In this document: positions 1 through 7,572 of the stretch, piece by piece | Layout: every line of letters starts with the position of its first letter | Numbering within the stretch: position 1 is the stretch's first letter | Source: Lodderomyces elongisporus | Taxonomy: Eukaryota > Ascomycota > Pichiomycetes > Serinales > Debaryomycetaceae | DNA length: 64,000 bases | Reading direction: 5' to 3' | NCBI RefSeq assembly: GCF_030384665.1 | Contig: NC_083674.1 | Span: 2,108,001-2,172,000 of the forward strand | The notes under the pieces: model-generated | Told to the model about the DNA's origin: nothing | The model's database searches: none | What the model saw: the letters and a program-made list of their open reading frames with translations, nothing else | Made by a program: the position numbers and the translations under genes

Positions 1-3000
1 CGATTTACAAATTGAAAGTGCTGACTTGAAGGATTTCCAACATTTGGAAAAGCAAAAAAAAATTCTCGAGTTTAATATATTCGATCGAGAGATTAATGAA
101 TTAAATGAATCGATTGAGGAGTTGAGCAGTAGGCATGAACAGTTGTTGGCGGAGTCTCATAATGACTTAAGCACGATGGAGAAGAGAGAAAAGCTTTGTG
201 TTAATTTACAAAATGCAATCAAGGATTTAAATGTTAACTTGAAAGTTGTTACTGCAGAGAAAGAAGAAGCTTTTATGGAGCATGATAGTTTGCTCAAGTT
301 GTTTGCAACAAAGGAAGTTGCTTTAAACGAGTTGCGCAACAGTCTTGAAGGTTCAGGAGAGACTCTTGATGGTTTGGAGAAACAAATGCGTGAGCTTGAA
401 ATGGCTCTTTGTGAAGCTGGTGATGCCGTTAAAAAACATGAACCCCATTTGAACAAATTACAAGACCAGGAGAAAATACTAAAGTCCCAACTACAGGAGT
501 TGATTGCAGAGCAAAGGGCCTTATATTCTAAACAATTTCGATTCCAAAAACACGCGACAAAGGAGCAGCGTGACACGTGGCTTTCTAAAGAGATATCTAG
601 GTTGCGAAAAGAATCCAAGTTGAAAGAGCAAGAAATCAAGGAGATTTCGGCACTGCTTCTGAATTTCGAAAATGAAGACAACAAGATAAGCGGCAAGATA
701 TCTGAAGCAGAGAAGTTTAGCACAGAGTATGCAGATGAGATTTCAACTTTGAAGCTTGCAAACACGGAATTGAAAACCAAAATCACCGAATGTGTTGATT
801 CTCGGAAACATTTGTGGAGAGAAGAGATTAAACTTCGAAGTGTTAAGGACTCTTTGACCAATGACCTTATAAACACGACAAACTCGTTAAACCAAACAAT
901 GGCTCCATCAGTAGCGCAAGGTTTATCAGCAGTAACCAAAGCTGCGCAAAGACTCGACCTTGAATCTAACATTTATGGAACAGTTGCTGAGCTATTTAGC
1001 ATTAACGAGAAATACAAAGTAGCCGCTGAGGCCATTGCTGGGACTTCGCTTTTTCATGTTGTTGTTGATACGGATGCAACAGCGGCCACACTCATTGAAG
1101 AGCTTAACAGAAACAAATCGGGTCGGATCACCTTTATTCCATTGAACCGAATCGAACCATTGAATATACAATATCCCGATTCACAAGAGAATCAGTGTAT
1201 ACCACTTATCAGCAAAATCAAATGCAATGATGAGAACGTTGGAAAGGCAATGCAACAAATATTTGGTAAGGCTTTGGTGGTGAAGGATTTGCAAAGAGGT
1301 TCCGAGCTTTCACGAAAATTTAAGTTGACATGTATAACTCTAGATGGTGACCGGGCTGATGTGAAGGGTGCCATTTCAGGAGGGTATCGTGACTATAAAG
1401 TTTCAAGAATTGACGCATTGAAATTGCAAAGGATAGCCAAGGCTGAATTGAAGAAAACAGAGGTTGAATTAGAAAAAGTTGTGGAAAAGATTAATCAATG
1501 CAATCAAACAATCACATCTGTCAACAATGAGTTGCAACTTAATACACGAGATCTTGATAAACTTTTGGAGTCAATCGAGCAACTGAAACAGGATCTAGTG
1601 CAGGCCACGACGAGGAGACTGCAATTACAAGAGTCCATTTTTGCATCAAGAGCCAATTTGGTCTCGTTACAATCAGCACGAGATGCAATAATCTCCAAGA
1701 TCAAGCATCACGAGCAAGAGCTCGATTCAGATTTTAGCCGCACCTTATCTGACAACGAAGCTGAAAAACTTCAGAAATTGAACTCAGAGATTGCTGCTGT
1801 GGAGCTGCAAATGGACCAAATACTGGCTACAATTACCGTTGAGGAAAATGAACACAATGAGTTGGATAATACAAGGCAAAGATTGGTTAATCAATGCAAT
1901 ATGTTAGCTCAACAGATTCGTACATTTGGTGATAAAAAGGTCAATGTTCAAGCATTGGAGGAACTTGAAAGCGAATGCAATCTGTTGAAATACAAGCTTG
2001 CAAAAGTACTGCTGCGTAGTGAAGAGTTGGTGGTGGTTCACAAGAAAATCTCGGATGAAATTGCTCAAAACGAAGAGGCATTGTCTAAAGCCAATAAACA
2101 GCAGCTAACATCCATGACAAGTTTTGAAACGTATCAAAAGGAGAGTTCAAGAATTGTAAATCAAAAACTTATCAAAGAGCAGACCAAGGCGGAAATCAAT
2201 AATAGCATTAAAAATTTGGGCATTATTCCTCAATTTGGCTCTGACGATTTTGCGGGATTAACAACAGACGAAATGGCTCACCAATTAAAGAAAGTCAATG
2301 AGGATTTGGTTAAATATTCCCACATCAACAGGAAAGCCTTGGAACAGTATAATCAGTTTACAAAGCAGCAAGAAGATTTGAGGTCCAGAAGAGAGGATCT
2401 TGATGTGTCGAAACAGTCTATTGAAGATTTAATCAAGAATTTGCAAAAGCAAAAGAAGGATGCTATTATGAATAGTTTTAAGCAAGTTGCTGAGGCTTTT
2501 CATAATGTGTTTGAACAATTGGTGCCACAGGGTATTGGCTATTTGACATTGCAAAGAAAACCGTCGTTGTCGTCTGAGTCCCAACTGCAGAATCAAGAGC
2601 ACCAAACACAAGATGTCGATTTTGATGAAGCAAGTGATTATCAAGATTCGATAGACAACTATACTGGTGTTGCCATCTCGGTTTCTTTTAATTCCAAAGA
2701 CGATGAGCAACAAAAAATTGAGCAGTTGTCTGGAGGCCAGAAATCATTATGTGCAATCGCCCTTATATTTGCCATTCAGCATTGTGACCCAGCACCATTT
2801 TACTTGTTTGATGAGATTGATAGCAATTTGGATACACAGTATCGTACATCTGTTGCCGCGTTGATCAAGTCATTAAGCTCACAAGCACAATTTATTTGTA
2901 CAACGTTCCGTCCAGAGTTACTATCCCTCGCGGCTGATAAGTTTTACGGAGTAGTGTTTACTAACAAAGTTAGTAATATCCTTGAAATTGATAAAGAAGA

Positions 3001-3037
3001 GGCTATGAATTTCGTAGAGGGGCATTCTAGTACATGA
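1..3037 (+). CDS. SMC3: Cohesin subunit Smc3, 3' part (5' end outside window)
   Basis: Core ATPase of the cohesin ring that holds sister chromatids together. The frame is open from base 2, so the start and the N-terminal Walker A lobe lie upstream; about 1011 residues are visible of a family that is usually about 1200. In order there is a long coiled coil, the SMC hinge (about 1000-1400 in DNA; YGTVAELF at its start, ISGGYRDYK near its end), a second coiled coil, then the C-terminal ATPase lobe with the ABC signature LSGGQKSL and the Walker B / D-loop FYLFDEIDSNLD, followed by ICTTFRPE. The FDEID core and the FRPELL tail favour Smc3 over other SMCs. The DSNLD of the D-loop differs from the DAALD I expect in most Smc3 proteins. 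The CYSTM gene follows 1.2 kb downstream on the same strand. No intron or frameshift is seen. Confidence 0.95.
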   Translation, partial: DLQIESADLKDFQHLEKQKKILEFNIFDREINELNESIEELSSRHEQLLAESHNDLSTMEKREKLCVNLQNAIKDLNVNLKVVTAEKEEAFMEHDSLLKLFATKEVALNELRNSLEGSGETLDGLEKQMRELEMALCEAGDAVKKHEPHLNKLQDQEKILKSQLQELIAEQRALYSKQFRFQKHATKEQRDTWLSKEISRLRKESKLKEQEIKEISALLLNFENEDNKISGKISEAEKFSTEYADEISTLKLANTELKTKITECVDSRKHLWREEIKLRSVKDSLTNDLINTTNSLNQTMAPSVAQGLSAVTKAAQRLDLESNIYGTVAELFSINEKYKVAAEAIAGTSLFHVVVDTDATAATLIEELNRNKSGRITFIPLNRIEPLNIQYPDSQENQCIPLISKIKCNDENVGKAMQQIFGKALVVKDLQRGSELSRKFKLTCITLDGDRADVKGAISGGYRDYKVSRIDALKLQRIAKAELKKTEVELEKVVEKINQCNQTITSVNNELQLNTRDLDKLLESIEQLKQDLVQATTRRLQLQESIFASRANLVSLQSARDAIISKIKHHEQELDSDFSRTLSDNEAEKLQKLNSEIAAVELQMDQILATITVEENEHNELDNTRQRLVNQCNMLAQQIRTFGDKKVNVQALEELESECNLLKYKLAKVLLRSEELVVVHKKISDEIAQNEEALSKANKQQLTSMTSFETYQKESSRIVNQKLIKEQTKAEINNSIKNLGIIPQFGSDDFAGLTTDEMAHQLKKVNEDLVKYSHINRKALEQYNQFTKQQEDLRSRREDLDVSKQSIEDLIKNLQKQKKDAIMNSFKQVAEAFHNVFEQLVPQGIGYLTLQRKPSLSSESQLQNQEHQTQDVDFDEASDYQDSIDNYTGVAISVSFNSKDDEQQKIEQLSGGQKSLCAIALIFAIQHCDPAPFYLFDEIDSNLDTQYRTSVAALIKSLSSQAQFICTTFRPELLSLAADKFYGVVFTNKVSNILEIDKEEAMNFVEGHSST

Positions 3038-3900
3038 AATAAAAGATGGGAAAATAAACTACAAGAACAAAATGGATATATTTAGCCAATTATTAGAGTA
3101 GTTTAGTCGCGTTTAATTGGATAATAGTCTTGATCAAAAGTAGAACATGAACATGTAAATGAAAATGAAAATGAAAATGAACATGAAAATGAATTTGAAT
3201 TTGAATTTGAAGGTAGATATATATAAATTAAAAAAATAAAGCAGTTTCTGTCAGACATGGTCATACATATTTTGGCAGTTTCTATAGTTTGCAAAGCTTT
3301 TCGATGGATTCATGCCCCCCCCCTTCCTCCCCATCAACGTAATATGGAGCGAATATCACAAGTCAAGCTAGAAGGATGTGAAAATTGTCAAGCCGATTTC
3401 AGTTTCATTTCCAATTCCTACTAAAATGAGAAAAGTATGAGTTGTTCTCAACTTTCAGTTCTCCCTCATGGTGCGTTAGGTGGCTTAGAAACTTGCGCCT
3501 TTTCTATTTTTATAACCAAACCAAAAAATTACCAAAACCAGCAAAATAAAATCGATAGACTAATATGGAATCAATAGAGTTCACTATATCCGAGATTCAT
3601 TTATTTAAAAAAGCGAACAATAAATAAATGAAAAAGATCAAAAGAAGAAGGAGAAGGAGAAGAAAAAGGAGAAGAAAACCCAGAAAATGGTGGAGTTTTA
3701 TTTATACATTTGTTTTTCAATGTTTTGGATGCAACATTCAATATATCATGCAAAGGAAGGATTATTTACTTCTAGCCTTCCTTTATTAACTTTGTTGAAA
3801 TGACAAGTTGAACCAAACATGACCACAACCTAACACTGACACAAGGCTGTGCTGAAGCTCAAAAATATTTATTGTGTTTCTTGTGACTGAATATTTCACT

Positions 3901-3932
<32 letters not shown>

Positions 3933-4252
3933 TGATCCTGTTTTTGTGTAACATCTGATGTCATTTTTGTTGTTGTTTTTTTTTTTAATATTTTTTTTTA
4001 AGCTTTTGTTGGTGCCCACCCAGTTGAAAATTTCCGCACATTGTAATTTCCATTCCAAAACAGAAACTTGACGGGTTATTTTTTTTTTATTATTATTTTT
4101 GGATTTACAACAGACCAGATTTATAAAAACTACAAGAACATATCTACACTTTTATATACTTTTTGTTATTTGTCTTTCTTTTTTGTTATTTTTTTTTTTT
4201 TGAATATTTAGCTCCCTAAGACTAGTCACTTATAGCCTATCAGAAATAAATA
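3038..4252. other. Intergenic region SMC3 - CYSTM gene
   Basis: No gene is visible. It holds an imperfect AAATGA/GAATTT hexamer repeat near 3145-3210, a C run at 3316-3324, a CT dinucleotide run near 3903-3933, and several T runs at 3978-4200. The right part must contain the promoter of the CYSTM gene that starts at 4253. Confidence 0.6.
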
Positions 4253-5018
4253 ATGGTATGTTCTTGTTAATGATATTCAACGTTCACTTTTGACGTCTCG
4301 AGAAATTGCTAACAAGTGTGATAATTATAGTCTAATTACTACCAACAAGGACCTCCACAGGGGTACGGTCAAGGACCACCACAAGGAGGCTACTATCAAC
4401 AAGGACCACCACAAGGAGGTTATTATCAACAGCAGCAACCCATGTACGTTCAACAACAACCACAAAGAGGTGGTGGTGGTGGGTGTTGTTCATCATTCTG
4501 TGGAATGGTATGTTAATCACAAGTTCGAAAAAAGACAACGAAAAGAAACGAACAGAACAGGAAAGATTGAAAAGAAAAGAAAAGAACAGAAAAGAACAGG
4601 AAAAAAGAAGAAGAAAAAAGAATAACTGGCACCAATCAGTGGTGAAAAACACTACGGCATTGTAAAGCGTGAATACTTCACCAATTGGACAAATTCAAAG
4701 AGGAGCTGATGCAGTTTTTATCATTGCAGCTACTGCTACTTCCACTATTGCCATTACTATTGCACAGCTCACAGAAATGAAATATTAAAAAAACAGTTAT
4801 TTTATTTTCTGTTTCTGTTCTTTCTTCTTGTTTTTTTTTTCGTTTTCATTTCATTTCATTTCACATTTCTTTTCTTTACTTTACTTTACTTTACTTCACT
4901 TCACTACTCCCTGCTTTATATAACAATAATGATACTAACTCAACCACTTTTTTTATAGTGTGCTGCTATTATTTGTTGTTGCTGCGCCGAAGACTGTGCT
5001 GAGGCTTTATGTATGTAA
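4253..5018 (+). CDS. CYSTM-family small membrane-associated protein, two introns (79 aa)
   Basis: Exons are 4253-4255, 4331-4507 and 4959-5018. Exon 1 is only the ATG, directly followed by the donor GTATGT (4256); the branch site is TGCTAAC (4307-4313) and the acceptor TAG ends at 4330. Intron 2 begins with GTATGT at 4508, has a perfect TACTAAC branch site at about 4933 and a T-rich acceptor ending at 4958. Splicing gives an N-terminal part made of repeated YYQQGPPQGG-type units, then QQQPQRGGGGGCC, and a C-terminal cysteine-rich segment (CAAIICCCCAEDC). This is the architecture of CYSTM proteins (cysteine-rich transmembrane module, for example S. cerevisiae YBR016W), small tail-anchored plasma-membrane proteins linked to stress tolerance. 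The TAG just upstream of exon 2 in its frame makes intron 1 necessary for this start. It is convergent with the SDR gene at 5335. The exact biochemical role of the family is unknown. Confidence 0.85.
4630..4776 (+). ncRNA. Candidate H/ACA-box snoRNA inside intron 2 of the CYSTM gene
   Basis: The middle of the 451-nt intron is not low-complexity, unlike its flanks, and folds as two hairpins. The first pairs CCAAT (4632-4636) with ATTGG (4684-4688) and GGTGAA (4641-4646) with TTCACC (4677-4682). Next comes an H-box-like AGAGGA (4699-4704, fits ANANNA). The second hairpin is closed by GAGCTG (4703-4708) and CAGCTC (4765-4770), extended by TGCA/TGCA, and is followed at once by ACA (4771-4773) and three more bases. 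Hairpin-H-hairpin-ACA of about 147 nt is the H/ACA pattern, and several yeast H/ACA RNAs are intronic. The H box overlaps the second stem by two bases and I could not define clear pseudouridylation pockets or an rRNA target. Confidence 0.45.
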
Positions 5019-5334
5019 ACTAAGCTGTGCTAAACCTAGTTTAACATTGGGCAGGAACAAGGCAAAAAGAAATATAGATGCTAATCAGAATAAAGGTACT
5101 TTTTTTTTCCTTTTTTGTTTGAAGAGGGTGTTTTCTAATACACTTGTAGAATTACTCTCTTATACATATTCATTCCTATTAACAAAATAAAATAAAAAAT
5201 AAGAAAAAAGGGAGAATAAGAAATAGCTAAACTGGGGGGGGGGGGGGGGGGAGGGGGCATAGAAATACTAGGATACAAGGAAATAGATGTGCAAAAGTAA
5301 ATATTTTAACTGTTGTCTCATCACCATTTTCCAT
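5019..5334. other. Convergent 3' region CYSTM / SDR with an 18-G run
   Basis: No gene is seen. It contains an uninterrupted run of 18 G (5234-5251), then A and five more G, on the plus strand (C run on the transcribed sense strand of the SDR gene's 3' side). The rest is A/T-rich and probably holds both 3' ends. Confidence 0.6.
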
Positions 5335-6114
5335 CTAAGGTGCGGTAAATCCACCGTTGGCAAAGATGTTTTGACCGGTGATGAATCTACCTTCAGTGAC
5401 CAAGAATCTAATGATTGGAACAATGTCAGAGACTTGTGTCAATCTATGGTGCAAACCCACAGTCTTGAAATACTCGACAGCTTCCTTGGGCTCAGAATTG
5501 ATCAAGAATGATGTCTCCATTGGACCTGGCGACACGCAATTTGAAGTGATACCTCTAGAGTGCAATTCTTTTGAAGCAGCCTTGGAATAGAACTCAACAC
5601 CAGCCTTGGTACCTTGGTAACCACCATAGTATTCAGTGTAGGCAGCCAACAAAGATGTGGTCAAGTTAACAATCCTTCCATTGTCATTCAAGTTCAAACC
5701 AGCTTCCTTGATGAAGAAAAAGGCGACTTTGTTGTTGTTCAAGTCCAATGATTCAAATTCGGCCTCGGTAAATTCAGTGATTGGTTTCTTGATTACTTGG
5801 CCAACATTGTTGATAGCTATATCAATTCCTTTAGGAAATGCAGACTTTGCAGCGGCAAACAATTTGGTCAAGTCGTCAGCTTTTTCCAAAGCTGCTTGGT
5901 ATGTCTCAACTTTAATATCGGGGTATTCTTTGGCCAATTCAACTTGGAACTTCTTAGCTTGCTCAGGGTCCGACCTGTAGTGTAAAAATAAGTTGGCGCC
6001 CAATCTTGCCAATTCCTTGGCAGTTTCACCACCCAAGTTTTTGGTACCACCAGTAATAAGAGCAACTTGGCCTTTGATTTGATGTTGTGGAGCTAAAAAA
6101 GATGAAGCAGACAT
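5335..6114 (-). CDS. Short-chain dehydrogenase/reductase (SDR family), 259 aa
   Basis: Predicted NAD(P)-dependent oxidoreductase with a classical SDR Rossmann fold. The dinucleotide-binding glycine motif is TGGTKNLGG (residues 21-29), the NNVG motif (102-105) corresponds to NNAG, and the catalytic set is Ser154, Tyr166 and Lys170 (YQGTK). A VSPGPMET stretch follows the active site as usual, and the C-terminal GQNIFANGG is typical. The length matches single-domain classical SDRs. There is no signal peptide or peroxisomal C-terminal signal (ends TAP), so a cytosolic protein is likely. The substrate cannot be told from sequence. It is divergent from CDC9 across 1.46 kb and convergent with the CYSTM gene. 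Confidence 0.88.
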   Translation of the reverse strand: MSASSFLAPQHQIKGQVALITGGTKNLGGETAKELARLGANLFLHYRSDPEQAKKFQVELAKEYPDIKVETYQAALEKADDLTKLFAAAKSAFPKGIDIAINNVGQVIKKPITEFTEAEFESLDLNNNKVAFFFIKEAGLNLNDNGRIVNLTTSLLAAYTEYYGGYQGTKAGVEFYSKAASKELHSRGITSNCVSPGPMETSFLINSEPKEAVEYFKTVGLHHRLTQVSDIVPIIRFLVTEGRFITGQNIFANGGFTAP

Positions 6115-6969
6115 TTTGGTTTAGTATTGATTTTTGTTTTCTTTTAATATCCTTATATGTTAATACCTTAGTATTTGTATGTGCTAATTGACTAGTTACT
6201 TATTAAGATTGAATTGCAGTTGATTGCTAAAGTTGATGTTAGTGAACCAGAGAAAAGAGTTTTCCTCAATATGTCAAGAATCAAGGGGCCAGTGACTACA
6301 GTATTTATACTATTCTGACAAGGGTAGAAAGGTTGTGGGGGAAAACAAAAAAAAAAAGGAAAAACAAAAACAAAAGCAAAAAGCAAAAAGCAAAAGTTCA
6401 AATTCGGGTCATTAACATCTACAACAATAAAGCATGTTCCACAGTTTTGTTTGTATAAGTTAAAGAGAAGGCGATAGAAAAGGCAAGGGAGAAATAAAAC
6501 TGGAAAGTCCGATGTTTTGTATAGTATAAGAGATTCTCCAATGCTGCATGGAGTTAAGTCCCAATCGGGTAATTGCGCAATTTCAGGATTTCACCAGCAC
6601 AGTCCAGCCTACACAGGTTTTACAATTTACTGAATAAAACATCGAAAGAGTACCAAAAAAATAAAAGAAATCCCGCTATCCTTCTTACTTAAATAGTGAC
6701 ATCAGTACAAAATTTGCTTTGTTTCTTCCCATTGTCTCTCATTCACTATTCAGTTGTTTTTCTTTTTTTTTTTTTTGTATTTTGTATTTTGCTTGTTTGT
6801 AAATTATGTTGTGTTTGCTGAATAAGTTTATCTTTTCCCTCAAAATGGAGTAGTCTTGAGTGTTGAAAGTGCAAGAGCATTCACTGGAGTAGCCCACAAT
6901 CGGATGACAAGAGAGGAACAGAGAGAAAGAGAGAAAGAAAGAAAGAAAAACAAAAAGAATACCGACAAC

Positions 6970-7032
6970 GGTGCAAAATATGGCATCTGGTAATTGGTGC
7001 AAAATATGGCATCTGGCAATTGGTGCAAATAT
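6970..7032. repeat. 26-bp direct repeat, about 2.4 copies
   Basis: The unit starting GGTGCAAAATATGG recurs at 6970, 6996 and (partly) 7022, with one T/C difference between the first two copies. It lies in the SDR/CDC9 divergent intergenic region and could carry duplicated factor-binding sites, but no known site is recognised. Confidence 0.75.
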
Positions 7033-7478
7033 ACGTCATCATAATTAAATATATTAAACTATTGTATTTTCGTTCGTTTAAAGCGGGTTTTGGCTTGTTA
7101 TCGTTGCATTCATTTTAATCCTAACTCAAATACAGACTAACTTGTTCTTATTGTCTTGGTTGATATAGTTTCAGGTCTTTTTAAATAGCTCCTTCTTAAA
7201 TCCAAGCAATGCACTCTAACTCTCGGGGTATATACATATCTATATATCTATATATCTATACATATATATTGTATTCTTCAAAATCGTTATTACGAAAATA
7301 AAAAAGAAAAAACAGAACTTGTGTTGAACCATCGAACAGAGTCAAGGGTGGTACCTGGATTTCATAACTCTTATGTTCATGTTGAATAAGTAATGCGACA
7401 CTCCTGGTGTAAGCGCGTCTCATTGCATTTCCAGTCGTTTTGTTTTCCCTGGAAAATTATCAAAGATGGCGATTAAAC

Positions 7479-7484
7479 ACGCGT
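7479..7484 (+). promoter_or_regulatory. MluI cell-cycle box (ACGCGT) upstream of CDC9
   Basis: A perfect palindromic ACGCGT lies 94 bp upstream of the first CDC9 ATG and 175 bp upstream of the second. In S. cerevisiae CDC9 is a known G1/S gene driven by the MBF factor through such boxes, so the position fits conserved cell-cycle control. Confidence 0.6.
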
Positions 7485-7572
7485 TTGCTTTGGGCAATTG
7501 CGCCAAAAAAAAAAAAAAAGAAAGAGGTGTTCCTAGCTTCTTGTCCATTGAGCATCTCTTTCTCCAAAGCTT

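Larger units (their letters stand above)
6115..7572. other. Divergent promoter region SDR / CDC9
   Basis: No gene is supported. It holds A-rich repeats (about 6345-6395), a 26-bp direct repeat (6970-7032), a TATATATC-rich stretch near 7225-7270 and the MluI cell-cycle box listed separately at 7479. Confidence 0.6.

Noticed and set aside
157..972. 271-residue open frame antisense to SMC3
   Set aside because: Lies wholly within conserved SMC3 coiled-coil coding sequence; composition artefact.
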